64,000 nucleotides of DNA from Alphaproteobacteria bacterium (GCA_022826665.1 JAJDUK010000093.1:56085-120084), one strand, 5' to 3'; numbered from the stretch's first letter, positions 28,034 to 37,781 are shown. Numbers and translations: made by a program. The notes: generated from the sequence alone by a model not told the origin.

Positions 28034-29338
28034 TCAAGCGGCGAGGAAGCGGTTCCACTCCTTGATGAAGAGGGTGATGTGGCGCGGCCAGATCATCCAG
28101 TAGGCGATGTTGGACTGGCGCCTGAGCTTGGGTCCGGTGTCGCGCCCGCGCCCCTCGTACCACTTCAGCCACGCGTCCTCGGTCATGTAGTTCTGCGCGG
28201 TGTCCGGGGTGGGCGAATAGTAGCCCTGCTCGGCGTCCGCCGCGCCGCGCCAACCTTCGAGGCACCAGTCCATGTAGGCCATGGCCACTTCGGGCTGCGG
28301 CGCCTCGCTGGAGAGGCACATGCCGTAATACCAGGCGCCGGTGCCCTCCCAGACGTCGACATAATGACAGGGGATACCGCGCTTCTTCACGTCCTCGATC
28401 ACCGGGTTCCAGCAATCGATGCCCCAGACCTCTTCGGAGGCGAGCAGGTTCACCGCCTCGCCGTAGTTGGTCCAGAGCGCCCGGAAGACGCCGTCCTGCT
28501 TGGCTCCGATCAGGAAGTCGATGACGTTCTTGAGCTCGTCCGGCTCGAGATCGCCATAGCCCACCGTGACCGGGTCCATCTTGCGGTTCTTCACGAGGTA
28601 GCTCGCGCAGCGCGGCGGGCCGATCAGGTCCTCGTTCTGGATCGAGACCTTGCCCCGCACGTCCACGTCGCGCCACTGGCCCTCGTAGAGTACGCCCAAC
28701 GTGTCCGGTATGAGCCGGTCCGCCTGGGACTCGGCGAACTTGTGCGGGAGGATGCCGAGCGCATCCATGTTGTAGATCTGCGGCAGCATCCCGAACGAGG
28801 TGCGGCTGTCGTCCCAATAGACCATCGCGACCGGCCAACCGCTGGTGTGGTCTGCGCCGACGTGGGCGGGGTCGGTAAAGAGCGTATCCGCGAACTCCCA
28901 GTTGGTGATCTTCTCCGCCGGGATCGGCGCGATCGTCTCCGCCTCCCGAAGCGCCGGCACGCGGAAGGCGTTGGTCTCGATCATCGAGAAGGTCTCGTAG
29001 CCGCCGGTGATCCACTTCTGGACCGAATCGGCGAGGCTCGCGACCTGGCCAGTCACCTGGAGCCCGCCGCTCATCTCCTCGAACTGCTTGAAGAAGCGCT
29101 CCTGCGCGGAGACCCCGGTGCCGATGAGCTGCATCGGCTCGTCCTGGGTGATTCCGGCGACCCGATCGGAGAACGCGGCCTCGGCCTCGCTTGCAGCGAG
29201 ACCTGCCGCAGCGACCACGGCCGTGGCGCCCGCCGCCGCCATGAACTCGCGCCGGTCGAGCCCGGCCGCTGTCCGCGAGCGTGTCTCGGCGTCGTCGCAG
29301 AACTTCTCGTGTCTCTTGTCAAGGTGTCCGCTGTCCAT
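28034..29338 (-). CDS. Tat-exported extracellular solute-binding protein (PotD-like), copy 1
   Basis: Periplasmic binding protein of the spermidine/putrescine class, 434 residues. A Tat signal follows an unusually long N-terminal region: DRREFM, then a hydrophobic Ala/Val/Gly run to about residue 54 (AEA). The mature part begins FSDRVAGITQDEPMQ. It is clearly paralogous to the protein at 39474-40832, sharing long blocks such as EKITNWEFAD and NLLASEEVWG. No permease or ATPase genes adjoin it, so it may use the transporter encoded at 40.9-43.8 kb. It lies 63 bp downstream of the racemase-like gene on the same strand. Confidence 0.9.
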   Translation of the reverse strand: MDSGHLDKRHEKFCDDAETRSRTAAGLDRREFMAAAGATAVVAAAGLAASEAEAAFSDRVAGITQDEPMQLIGTGVSAQERFFKQFEEMSGGLQVTGQVASLADSVQKWITGGYETFSMIETNAFRVPALREAETIAPIPAEKITNWEFADTLFTDPAHVGADHTSGWPVAMVYWDDSRTSFGMLPQIYNMDALGILPHKFAESQADRLIPDTLGVLYEGQWRDVDVRGKVSIQNEDLIGPPRCASYLVKNRKMDPVTVGYGDLEPDELKNVIDFLIGAKQDGVFRALWTNYGEAVNLLASEEVWGIDCWNPVIEDVKKRGIPCHYVDVWEGTGAWYYGMCLSSEAPQPEVAMAYMDWCLEGWRGAADAEQGYYSPTPDTAQNYMTEDAWLKWYEGRGRDTGPKLRRQSNIAYWMIWPRHITLFIKEWNRFLAA

Positions 29339-29401
29339 CTCTGCCTCCCTTTGCCTCCCTGGTGCGGTGGCGCCGCCCGGCCAGTGCCGGGCAGCCGGTG
29401 G

Positions 29402-30160
29402 TTACTCGGCTGCGGCCCTTCCGGCCGGAGCCTCGGTGCTGAATGGATGCAGCATCCCGGTGAAGGATTTTTGCTCCGGGAACTTGTAGGTCTTGTACTT
29501 GCTGGTCTTGCGCCCGATCTCGACGATGCTCTCGGCCATCTTGGTGGCGCACACCACGCCGTCGAGCACGGGGATACCGAGTTCCGCTTCCAACCCGTCG
29601 GCGAACTCCGCGAAGCCAGCGCAGCCCAAGCAGATCGCCTCGGCGTCGTCCTCGTCGCGGGCGCGGTAGCATTCCTGCCGCAGCTTTTCGAGCGAGCCCT
29701 CGTAGTCCCGTTCCACGTCGAGCACGTAGACCGGCGAGGTGCGCACGCTCACCCTGTGGCTCAAACCGTAGCCCGCGACCATGTCCTCAACCGGCACGCG
29801 GAAGCGCGGGATGATGGTCACGATCGCGACCCGCGCCGCAAGCTGGCAGGCCAGGTAGAGCGATGCCTCCGCAATGCCGATCACCGGCTTGTCGGTCATC
29901 TCGCGCGCGGCGTGCAGGCCGGGGTCGCCGTAGCAGGCGATGATGTAGGCGTCGAAGCCCTGCTGGTCGCCCTTGCGAATCTCGTTGAGGATGCCCGGCA
30001 CGCACAGATATTCGTCGTAGAAGGATTCGATCGAGGCCGGCGCGTAGTCCGGAGTCACCGCCACGACCTCGGTGCCCTCCCGCGCGACCGAGCGGCCGGC
30101 CACGGCATCGGCGTCGGTCATGTCCTGCGACGAGTTGGGATTGATGATCATAATCTTCAT
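29402..30160 (-). CDS. Asp/Glu/hydantoin racemase family protein
   Basis: Cofactor-independent racemase fold, 252 residues. The two-cysteine mechanism is supported by Cys76 (IIACYGDPG) and Cys180 (CLGCAGF). It begins KIMIINPNSSQDMT, typical of hydantoin racemases (HyuE) and of related maleate isomerases. With hyuA/hyuB genes nearby, hydantoin racemase or an allied amino-acid or lactam racemase is the best guess. It is co-directional with the downstream binding-protein gene. Confidence 0.85.
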   Translation of the reverse strand: MKIMIINPNSSQDMTDADAVAGRSVAREGTEVVAVTPDYAPASIESFYDEYLCVPGILNEIRKGDQQGFDAYIIACYGDPGLHAAREMTDKPVIGIAEASLYLACQLAARVAIVTIIPRFRVPVEDMVAGYGLSHRVSVRTSPVYVLDVERDYEGSLEKLRQECYRARDEDDAEAICLGCAGFAEFADGLEAELGIPVLDGVVCATKMAESIVEIGRKTSKYKTYKFPEQKSFTGMLHPFSTEAPAGRAAAE

Positions 30161-30285
30161 GAAGGGTGCCTCCCCATCGAAGCCGGGGCCCTCAGCGGCC
30201 CACGCGGCCTAATCCTTGCCGGAAGCGTACATCCGCGCCCGCGCCCGAGTCCACAATTGGTCCAACCTCGCCTCCCGGCTCTCGC

Positions 30286-31422
30286 TCAGTAGCCGCACCA
30301 GCTACGGGCGAGGATCTCGTAGACCTCCGCCGCCTGCTCGACATGCGCCACGGGGCAGTACTCGTCCGTCTGGTGCGCCATGTGCATCTCGCCCGGCCCC
30401 AGGATAACGGTCGGCGGGCGCCCGTATGCCGGGGTCAACGCCGAGGCATCGGTGAAGTAGGGCGCGCCGCGCGGCTCGATCTTCTCGCCGAGAACCCGCT
30501 CCATCACCGCGTAGATCTCCTGCATCCACGGATGGGTGTGCGGGGTGTGCACGCCGCCGCAGTCGACCACGCGGGCAATCTTGTTCTCGTCGCCCAGATA
30601 CCCCTCCAGCCCGGAGAAGATCTCCGCGTGGCTCTGGTCGGGCAGCGTCCTGATGTCGATGGTGAACTCGGCATGGTCCGGCACCGAGTTGAGGTTGAGC
30701 CCGCCCTGCATGGTGCCGACATTGAGCGTCGACCGGCCCAGCAGCTCGTGGGGCATCACGTTGAAATCGAACTCCTCGAGCTTGGTCACCGAGCGCGCCG
30801 CCTTGTAGATCGCGTTGTCGCCGTGCTCCGGCATCGAGCCGTGGGAGGTGATGCCTTCGGTCTCCACCTTCAGCCAGAGCGCGCCCTTGTGGCCGAGGAT
30901 CGGATAGTTCGAGGTGGGCTCGGCGATGACGATGGCGCCGGCCTCGCCCAGCGCGCCGATCTCGGCCAGGTGGTAGGAGCCTTCGCAGCCGGTTTCCTCG
31001 CCGGCGCAGATCGCCATCACCATGTCCGCCGAGCCGCGCCTATCCTCAGCAGCGAGCTTCAGTGCGACGTGGACAAAAGACGAGATTCCGGCCTTCATGT
31101 CCGTGGTGCCGCGGCCGAAGAGCTTGCCGTCCACGATGTCGGCGCCGAAGGGGTCGACGGTCCATTCCTTGGCGCCCAAGGGCACCACGTCGATATGCCC
31201 GCCGAAGCAGAGCGGCTTCTTGCCGTTCCCGCCCTCGCCCCGCAGCACTGCGACCAGGCTCGTCCGCTCCGGCGCGAACTCGTGGTAGGAGACCTCGATC
31301 CCTGCCGCGCTCAGCAGGTCGCCCAGGTAGTGCGCGCACTCCACCTCGCGCCCCGGCGGGTTGCGGGTATCCATGCGGACGATGTCCCTGGTGATCTCCA
31401 GGGCGGACGGGATGGACGACAT
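30286..31422 (-). CDS. M20-family deacylase (acetylornithine deacetylase-like)
   Basis: Zinc-dependent amide hydrolase, 378 residues. The dinuclear metal site is seen in His76 and Asp78 (GGHIDVVP), Asp108 (TTDMKAG) and Glu142/Glu143 (AGEETG). The segment SHGSMPEHGDNAI is the dimerisation-domain histidine motif. ATG 31422 was chosen because AAGGAG stands 9 bases upstream. ArgE is the closest named type, but in this context an N-carbamoyl- or N-acyl-amino-acid hydrolase acting after hydantoin-ring opening is equally plausible. Confidence 0.87.
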   Translation of the reverse strand: MSSIPSALEITRDIVRMDTRNPPGREVECAHYLGDLLSAAGIEVSYHEFAPERTSLVAVLRGEGGNGKKPLCFGGHIDVVPLGAKEWTVDPFGADIVDGKLFGRGTTDMKAGISSFVHVALKLAAEDRRGSADMVMAICAGEETGCEGSYHLAEIGALGEAGAIVIAEPTSNYPILGHKGALWLKVETEGITSHGSMPEHGDNAIYKAARSVTKLEEFDFNVMPHELLGRSTLNVGTMQGGLNLNSVPDHAEFTIDIRTLPDQSHAEIFSGLEGYLGDENKIARVVDCGGVHTPHTHPWMQEIYAVMERVLGEKIEPRGAPYFTDASALTPAYGRPPTVILGPGEMHMAHQTDEYCPVAHVEQAAEVYEILARSWCGY

Positions 31423-31625
31423 GGACTGGGCTCCTTCTCCCCGGCGGCTATATGTCGCCAGTATGGCCACGCGGAAGCAGAGGGTCCAGATCGGCCGGCG
31501 CGCTAACGGCGGTGCCTAAACCGACTGCTTGGTGCCGATGAACTGGCACGGCCCGTTTGTGCTAGTTTCCGTGCGTTTCGATGAAAGCCCACACGAACGC
31601 GGGCCGAGAAGGCGGGAAGCGGACC

Positions 31626-32621
31626 ATGGCGCGAATCGTACGATTCCACGAGACCGGTGGGCCCGATGTGCTGCGCCTCGACGAGGTGCCGGAGGTCGAT
31701 CCCGGCCACGGCGAGGTCCGCATCAGGGTCGAGGCGATCGGCCTCAACAGGGCGGAGGTCATGCTGCGCGAGGGCATCTACCACGAGCAGCCCATCTTCC
31801 CCTCCCGCATCGGCTACGAGGCCTCTGGCGTGGTGGAGGCGGTGGGCGAGGGGGTGACGAGCGTCAAGGAGGGCGATCGCATCGCCACGGTTCCGTCATT
31901 CGCGCTCTCCCAGACCCGGCAGGGCGTCTACGGCGAGAGCGCCACCGTGCCGGCGGAGATCGCCGAGCCTTACCCCGCAGCGCTTACGCCGGCCCAGGGC
32001 GCGTCTCTTTGGATGGCCTACCTCACGGCTTACGGCGCGCTGATCCACTACGGCAATCTCGGCCCCGGCGACGCCGCGATCATCACCGCGGCGAGCAGCA
32101 GCGTCGGCCTCGCCGCGATCCAGATCGCCAAGGAACGCGGTGCCACCGTGATCGCGACCACCCGGACCGCGGCCAAGAAGGAGACGCTCCTCGGTCTCGG
32201 CGCCGATCATGTCGTCGCGACTGAGGAGGAGGACCTGCCCGCGCGGGTCATGGAGATCACCGGCGATGCCGGTGCCCGCGTGATCTTCGATCCGATTGCG
32301 GGGCCGCTGCTGAGCACGCTATGCGGCGCCTGCGCGCCCTACGGCACCATCTACGAATATGGCGCGCTCTACCCAGGCGAGACCGTCTATCCGCTCATGC
32401 CGATGCTGGCGAAATCGCTCACCATCACGGGCTACCAAGTGCTCGATTTCGTGCGCGACCAGGCCCGCTTCGCGGCGGGGCGGGACTACATCTTCGCCGG
32501 CCTCGCCAGCGGCGCGCTCGAGCCCGTGATCGACCGCGAATTCCCGCTAGAGCAGATCGTGGACGCGCATCGCCACATGGAATCCAACACCCAATGCGGC
32601 AAGATCGTGGTCACGGTGTGA
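31626..32621 (+). CDS. Zinc-independent quinone oxidoreductase / MDR alcohol dehydrogenase family
   Basis: Medium-chain dehydrogenase/reductase of 331 residues. It starts ARIVRFHETGGPDVLRLDEV, typical of NADPH:quinone reductases. The nucleotide-binding segment is IITAASSSVGLAAIQIAKE. Catalytic and structural zinc cysteines are absent. ATG 31626 has GGAAG about 6 bases upstream. It is divergent from the deacylase gene and precedes the second hyuBA pair, but is separated from it by an antitoxin remnant. Confidence 0.88.
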   Translation: MARIVRFHETGGPDVLRLDEVPEVDPGHGEVRIRVEAIGLNRAEVMLREGIYHEQPIFPSRIGYEASGVVEAVGEGVTSVKEGDRIATVPSFALSQTRQGVYGESATVPAEIAEPYPAALTPAQGASLWMAYLTAYGALIHYGNLGPGDAAIITAASSSVGLAAIQIAKERGATVIATTRTAAKKETLLGLGADHVVATEEEDLPARVMEITGDAGARVIFDPIAGPLLSTLCGACAPYGTIYEYGALYPGETVYPLMPMLAKSLTITGYQVLDFVRDQARFAAGRDYIFAGLASGALEPVIDREFPLEQIVDAHRHMESNTQCGKIVVTV

Positions 32622-32658
32622 CTGCCACCGCCGCTCTCCGGGCTACGGAGTGGATCCG

Positions 32659-32832
32659 ATGACCAAGGTAGCCGAGTTGCACGAGAAATGGATGCAGGAG
32701 CCGGAATACCGCGAAGCCTACGATCGGCTCGGTCCGGCGTTCGAATTCTCCCGCTCTCTGATTGAGGCCCGCATTCGTGCCGAGATCACTGAGGCTGAGC
32801 TTGACGATCAACCTGAAAGGATCGCGCGTTGA
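32659..32832 (+). pseudogene. Truncated XRE-family antitoxin remnant
   Basis: The 57-residue frame reads KVAELHEKWMQEPEYREAYD, then ends EARIRAEITEAELDDQPERI and stops. The first part matches the N-terminal helix region that precedes the HTH in many HigA/XRE antitoxins. The HTH itself is missing after EAEL. GGAG lies 8 bases before ATG 32659, so it could still be translated. No toxin gene adjoins it. Confidence 0.55.
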
Positions 32833-32903
32833 CCGCGCTTCCGTGGCGGTGAGAGACTGTGCGCGCTTGGGGGTGGCGCGAAGCCCCCGCGGAGGACAAG
32901 ACG

Positions 32904-34664
32904 ATGGCAAGCGCTACGAACGGACGCAATGGCGGTGGTTTCGAGACCGACGTGGTGACCCGCGAAATCGTGCGCGGCAAGCTGCTGGCGGTGGCGGACG
33001 AGATGGGCGTGGTGCTCGCGCGCAGCAGCATGAGCCCGGTCATCTACGAGGTGCTCGACTTCGCCTGCGGCTTCTGCGACGCCGACGGCGAGCTGGTGTC
33101 CCAGACCAACGGGATCACGGTCTTCACCGGGACCTTCTCGATCCAGGTCAACATCATCAAGGAGAAGTTCGGCGACCGCATCCGGCCGGGCGACATCTAC
33201 ATGCTCAACGACCCCTACCACGGGGGCACCCACTACAACGACGTGGGCGTGGTCAAGCCGGTGTTCGTGGACGGCGAGCTGTTCGCCTTCGCCATCTCGA
33301 TCTCGCACTGGACCGACATTGGCGGCAAGGCGCCGGGCTCGTTGCCGGCGGATGCGACCGAGGTTTTCCAGGAGGGCATCTGCTTCCCCGGCATCCACAT
33401 CTACAAGGAGGGCGAGCGCCAGGACGCCATCGTGGAGATGGTGGCGGCCAACGTGCGCCTGCCCAAGATGGCGCTGGGCGATCTCAACGCCGCGCTGGCC
33501 TCGGTCCGCATCGCAGAGAACCGCTGCCTCGAGCTCTGCGAGAAGTACGGCAAGCAGGCGGTCTCCGAGACCTTCCGCCACATTCTCGAGACCAGCGAGC
33601 GGGTGAGCCGCGAGGCCGTCGCCGCGCTGCCGGACGGCACCTACGAGGCCGAGGACTGGATCGACGGCGACGGCATCACCGAAGAGCGCTTCCGCACCAA
33701 GGTGGCGGTCACCATCGACGGCGATGATATCACCGTCGACTACACGGGCTCCTGCGAGCAGCTCCAGGGGCCGGTCAACTGCTCGCGCTCGGCGCTGGTC
33801 TCGGCGGTGAAGACGGTCTTCAAGGCGATCGTCGATCCCCAGTCGCCCTCCAACGAGGGCTGGTTCCGGCCGCTCAAGGTGGAAGCGCCGGACGGCACGG
33901 TGTTCACGGCGACCAAGCCCGCGCCGGTCGGCTGGTACTACGAGGGCACCGGTCAAGCCTCCGAGCTTGCGTGGAAGGCGCTGGCCCCCATCGCGCCCAA
34001 GCGGGTCAGCATGGGCAGCGCCAACAGTCTCTGCGTGACCGTGCTGGGCGGCCACGACCGCGCCAAGGGCGAGCCTTGGGTGATGATCGAGCCGAGCATG
34101 GTCGGCTGGGGCGCCACCGACGAGCGCGACGGCAACTGCGTGACCAGCGCCATCACCAACGGCGACACCTTCAACTACTCCATCGAGCTGCTGGAGGCGA
34201 AGTTCCCGGTGCGGGTCAACCAGTACGCGCTCAACACGCCGGGCGGCGTCGGCGCCGGTCGCCACCGGGGCGGCTACGGCTCGATCCGCGAGTACGAGAT
34301 TCTGACCGACGACGCGGTGCTGTCGGCGAGCTACGGCCGCTCCATCGAGAAGCCCTGGGCGCAGGAGGGCGGCGACGAGGGCTCCTGCAACTACTTCGAG
34401 CTCCACGTCGGCAACGACGCCCGCCGGGCGGCGCGGGCGCCGACCACCATCATGAAGCGGGGCGACATCATCCGCATGTTCACCGGCGGGGGCGGCGGCT
34501 ACGGCGATCCCTTCGAGCGGCCCGCCGAGGAGGTGCTTGCGGAAGTCCGCGCGGACTACATCTCCGCCGAGCGCGCCCGTGAGGACTACGGCGTCGTTCT
34601 CGCGGCGAGTGGCCGCGCGGTGGACGAGGAAGCGACAGCCAAGCTGCGCGCCGCAGCGGCCTAG
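32904..34664 (+). CDS. hyuB: Hydantoinase B / oxoprolinase family protein, copy 2
   Basis: Second HyuB-type subunit, 586 residues. It shows VVLARSSMSPVIYEVLDFAC, the segment RPGDIYMLNDPYHGGTHYND, HWTDIGGKAPGSLPADATE and the C-terminal FTGGGGGYGDP. ATG 32904 has GGAGG 8 bases upstream and is preferred to an upstream GTG. It is followed 14 bp later by hyuA copy 2. The gene order is B then A, reversed relative to copy 1. Confidence 0.93.
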   Translation: MASATNGRNGGGFETDVVTREIVRGKLLAVADEMGVVLARSSMSPVIYEVLDFACGFCDADGELVSQTNGITVFTGTFSIQVNIIKEKFGDRIRPGDIYMLNDPYHGGTHYNDVGVVKPVFVDGELFAFAISISHWTDIGGKAPGSLPADATEVFQEGICFPGIHIYKEGERQDAIVEMVAANVRLPKMALGDLNAALASVRIAENRCLELCEKYGKQAVSETFRHILETSERVSREAVAALPDGTYEAEDWIDGDGITEERFRTKVAVTIDGDDITVDYTGSCEQLQGPVNCSRSALVSAVKTVFKAIVDPQSPSNEGWFRPLKVEAPDGTVFTATKPAPVGWYYEGTGQASELAWKALAPIAPKRVSMGSANSLCVTVLGGHDRAKGEPWVMIEPSMVGWGATDERDGNCVTSAITNGDTFNYSIELLEAKFPVRVNQYALNTPGGVGAGRHRGGYGSIREYEILTDDAVLSASYGRSIEKPWAQEGGDEGSCNYFELHVGNDARRAARAPTTIMKRGDIIRMFTGGGGGYGDPFERPAEEVLAEVRADYISAERAREDYGVVLAASGRAVDEEATAKLRAAAA

Positions 34665-34678
34665 CGCGCGGGTCGATC

Positions 34679-36724
34679 ATGGGCCGGCTCGCGTCCGATA
34701 TCGGTGGCACCTTCACCGATCTGGTCTACTTCGACGATGCAGAGGGCTCGCTGCGCACCGCGAAATCCCTCACCACGCCGGGCGACTTGACGCAGGGCGT
34801 GATCGACACCGTCGAGCTCTCGGGCCTCGCGCCCGGCGAGGTGGACTTCTTCGTCCACGGCGGGACCACGGTCATCAACGCCATTACCGAGCGCAAGGGC
34901 GCCCGGACCGCGCTGGTCACCACCGCCGGCTTCCGCGACGTGCTGGAGATTCAGCGCGGCAACCGGCCGGATCTCTACAACCTGCGCTTCGAGAAGGAGC
35001 GTCCCTTCGTGCCGCGGCTGCTCCGCTTCGAGGTGCGCGAGCGGGTCGATGCGGCGGGCACCGTGCTCCGGCCGCTGGAGAAGTCGGACCTCGACCTGGT
35101 CGTCTCACGCTGCCGGGAGGAGGAGGTCGAGGCGATCGCGATCCAGTTCCTCCACAGCTACGTGGCACCCCGGCACGAGGCCGAGGTGGCGGCCTATCTG
35201 CGCGAGCGCCTGCCGGACGTGAGCATCACCGCCTCTCACGAGATCACCCGCGAGTGGCGCGAGTACGAGCGCGCCAACACGGCGGTGCTCAACGCCTACG
35301 TCCAGCCCATCGTGCAGACCTACTTCGGCCGCCTGGAGGAGGCGCTGGGCGGCGCCGACATCCGCTGCGCCTACGCCGCCATGCAGTCCAACGGCGGCAC
35401 CACCAGCTTCTCCTGGGCCAAGGAGCACCCCATCACGCTCATGGAATCGGGGCCGGCGGCAGGCTGCAACGGCGCCGCCATCGTGGGCGACCTCTGCGAA
35501 GAGCCCAGGGTGATCTATCTCGACATCGGCGGCACCACGGCCAAGTGCACCACCATCGAGGACGGCGCGCCCAAGGTAACCACCGAGTACCGGCTGGAAT
35601 ACAGCCGCACCCAGTTCGGCTACCCGCTGCGCGTGCCGGTGGTGGACATCGTGGAGATCGGGGCCGGCGGCGGTTCCATCGCCTGGTTCGACAAGGCGGG
35701 GCTGCTCAAGGTGGGGCCGGTTTCGGCCGGCGCCGATCCGGGCCCCGCTTGCTACGGTCGGGGCGGCACCGAGCCCACCGTGACCGACGCCAAGCTCATC
35801 ACCGGCGTCATCAATGCCACCAATTTCGCCGGCGGGCAGTTCGACCTCGACGAGGGCAAGGCCCGCGCCGCGATGGAGAAGATCGCGAGCGGCCTCGGCA
35901 CCGACGTGGTGGAGGCGGCGGTCGCCGTGATCCGCACGGTGGAAGCCAACATGATCAACGCGCTGAAGCTGGTCTCGATCCAGCGGGGCCACGATCCGCG
36001 CGACTTCGCGCTGGTGGTGGGCGGCGGCGGCGGGCCCATGCACGGCGCGCCGCTCGGCCGCGAGCTCGGCGTGAAGGAAGTCATCGTGCCGCTCTACCCC
36101 GGCCTCTTCTCGGCCTGGGGAATGCTCGCCACCGAGCCCCGGCGTGACTTCATGCAGACCGTGTTGCGCCGCGCCGAGGAGGTGGAGGCGGGCGACGTGC
36201 GCGCGGTCTTCGCTGGTCTCAGGGAGGAGGCGGAGCGCTATTACCAGACCGACGCCCACATGGGGGAGGCGGAGATCGCCTACGAGGGCCGCATCGACCT
36301 GCGCTATCTCGGGCAGGAGCACCCGGTGACCGTGCTCGTGGACATCGAGTCCGTCGAGGTCGAAGCCATTCTCGCGGCCTTCCACGATGCGCACGAGAAG
36401 ACCTACACCTTCCGCCTTGACGACACCCCGGTCGAGTTCGTGACCTACCGGCTAACCGCCTCCGCCAAGGTGCCGCGGCCGGAGATGACGAGGCTCACGC
36501 CAGACGGCCGCTCGATCCAGGCCGCGACGCGGCCCGCGCGCACGGCCGACTTCGCGGAAGACGGCCGCCACGAGGCTGCGGTCTACGAGCGCGACCGTTT
36601 GCCCCCCGGCGCCGAGCTGACCGGGCCGCTGATCGTGGAGGAGGCCACCGCCACCACGCTCGTGCACCCCGGCCAGACTCTGCGGGTTGACGACTACGGC
36701 TTCCTGCGTATCACCGACGCCTAG
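34679..36724 (+). CDS. hyuA: Hydantoinase A / oxoprolinase family protein, copy 2
   Basis: ATP-dependent activating subunit, 681 residues. It begins GRLASDIGGTFTDLVYFDDA, with HGGTTVINAITERKGART, VIYLDIGGTTAKCTTIEDG and VEIGAGGGSIAWFD. It pairs with the HyuB copy 14 bp upstream. No molybdenum hydroxylase adjoins this pair, so it may work on a different lactam from copy 1. Confidence 0.93.
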   Translation: MGRLASDIGGTFTDLVYFDDAEGSLRTAKSLTTPGDLTQGVIDTVELSGLAPGEVDFFVHGGTTVINAITERKGARTALVTTAGFRDVLEIQRGNRPDLYNLRFEKERPFVPRLLRFEVRERVDAAGTVLRPLEKSDLDLVVSRCREEEVEAIAIQFLHSYVAPRHEAEVAAYLRERLPDVSITASHEITREWREYERANTAVLNAYVQPIVQTYFGRLEEALGGADIRCAYAAMQSNGGTTSFSWAKEHPITLMESGPAAGCNGAAIVGDLCEEPRVIYLDIGGTTAKCTTIEDGAPKVTTEYRLEYSRTQFGYPLRVPVVDIVEIGAGGGSIAWFDKAGLLKVGPVSAGADPGPACYGRGGTEPTVTDAKLITGVINATNFAGGQFDLDEGKARAAMEKIASGLGTDVVEAAVAVIRTVEANMINALKLVSIQRGHDPRDFALVVGGGGGPMHGAPLGRELGVKEVIVPLYPGLFSAWGMLATEPRRDFMQTVLRRAEEVEAGDVRAVFAGLREEAERYYQTDAHMGEAEIAYEGRIDLRYLGQEHPVTVLVDIESVEVEAILAAFHDAHEKTYTFRLDDTPVEFVTYRLTASAKVPRPEMTRLTPDGRSIQAATRPARTADFAEDGRHEAAVYERDRLPPGAELTGPLIVEEATATTLVHPGQTLRVDDYGFLRITDA

Positions 36725-36792
36725 CGTCCCGCTTCTAAGGGTTACGTGACGTTAGGTAGACCGTGGGGTTTCCCCGCCACCGCCGCTATTCT

Positions 36793-36892
36793 CGTCATGC
36801 CCGGACTTGATCCGGGCATCCAACTATCTCAAGGGTTTCGTCGGAGTGTTGTGTGAACACGTAGATGGCCGGGACAAGCCCGGCCATGACGT
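36793..36892. repeat. Alphaproteobacterial palindromic repeat (REP-like)
   Basis: The element is bounded by CGTCATG at the left and CATGACG at the right. It contains hairpins TGCCCGGA/TCCGGGCA (36798-36818) and ATGGCCGGG/CCCGGCCAT (36865-36887), plus GTGTT/GAACAC between. The minus strand translates to the MAGLVPAI signature seen as spurious proteins in many alphaproteobacterial genomes. The rest of the 288-bp space after hyuA holds no gene. Confidence 0.8.
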
Positions 36893-36951
36893 GTGGAGGG
36901 TGCGGCGCAGATGGATTGAAACCTCTCGAACAGGTTACAAAGCCGGAATAC

Positions 36952-36980
36952 ACCGCGTCGGGCCGGCGGGCGAGGGCGAC
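36952..36980. repeat. Left copy of 29-bp duplicated groEL-like 3' end
   Basis: 27 of 29 bases match 37786-37814, which is the 3' end of the GroEL-like gene (VALARRPDAV on the minus strand). Here the frame has no stop codon. Together the copies bracket the low-GC gene 37013-37693. Confidence 0.75.
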
Positions 36981-37012
36981 CGAAGACCTAACCTCCAATA
37001 TGGAGTCTCAAC

Positions 37013-37693
37013 ATGAATGGCAGGCCTTTCTGTTCCCCAATTCAGCACATTTCCACATTGGGAAAGTTTATAAGAAAAGTGATCCTATACCCAACAGTGG
37101 CAGCGTCATTCGCGCTCGCCTCCGCTGCATATGCTCAGATGAATATCGAGGATTTGGCGCAAGCGGTGGCTTCTGGGGACGTTGAGATTATGTCGATCAC
37201 TGGTAATGGAGGTTCGTCGGGACCTGTTTTGGAAGGATACTTGCTCAACAAGAGTTTGGTTTCAAGGAATCTTGATGTTCGATTAGGTACGCCACTATTT
37301 TTCAAGAACAAAGGCGTCGGGCAAAACATGATAGCAACGCAAATCTACCAGAGAGACTTATCCTACATGTCTGACGGTGAGAATTCCTTCATTACTTTGG
37401 GGCCCAATGAGCGTCTCTCGATAATGCTCATTGCCTATTGCGTGGACTTCTATAAAGAAAACCCATCGGGAGATGATTCGTTTTCGATCACAGGTATTCC
37501 ATCGAACTTGATTGACATCGCAAGAAAGATATCTGCTTACGAAGGAGCTAATCCAAGCAGGGACGTGACGTTAAGTGCACAACTCGCTCTGTGGAAGGCT
37601 CAAGGCATTAGTCTCAAAGAAATAAGAGAAAGATTCCCATTTGGCCCTGCCGATGAAACGGAGATGCGCGCAATTCTACGTACAAGTGAGTAG
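37013..37693 (+). CDS. Exported protein of unknown function, low GC
   Basis: 226 residues, family not recognised. A signal peptide is likely: basic KFIRK, a hydrophobic run, then ASAAYAQ with cleavage near residue 42. The mature part looks beta-rich (ITGNGGSSGPVLEGYLLNKS, then GTPLFFKNKG). It has one conspicuous motif, IAYCVDFYKENPSG near 142-155, and a helical C-terminus (EIRERFPFGPADETEMRAIL). GGAG is 7 bases before the ATG. Base composition is clearly more AT-rich than all neighbours, suggesting recent transfer. It lies between a REP-like element and the GroEL-like gene, bracketed by a 29-bp repeat. Confidence 0.75.
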   Translation: MNGRPFCSPIQHISTLGKFIRKVILYPTVAASFALASAAYAQMNIEDLAQAVASGDVEIMSITGNGGSSGPVLEGYLLNKSLVSRNLDVRLGTPLFFKNKGVGQNMIATQIYQRDLSYMSDGENSFITLGPNERLSIMLIAYCVDFYKENPSGDDSFSITGIPSNLIDIARKISAYEGANPSRDVTLSAQLALWKAQGISLKEIRERFPFGPADETEMRAILRTSE

Positions 37694-37781
37694 GGACGAA
37701 CATACTGGTGCCAAAAGACAATTTGTACAGACAAGGTAATCGACTGACAGTTGCCGCCTGCGGTGGCACGGGTTATCCACG

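Noticed and set aside
36795..36998. Minus-strand small protein containing MAGLVPAI
   Set aside because: This is the translated face of a palindromic repeat plus the duplicated groEL-like end, not a gene.
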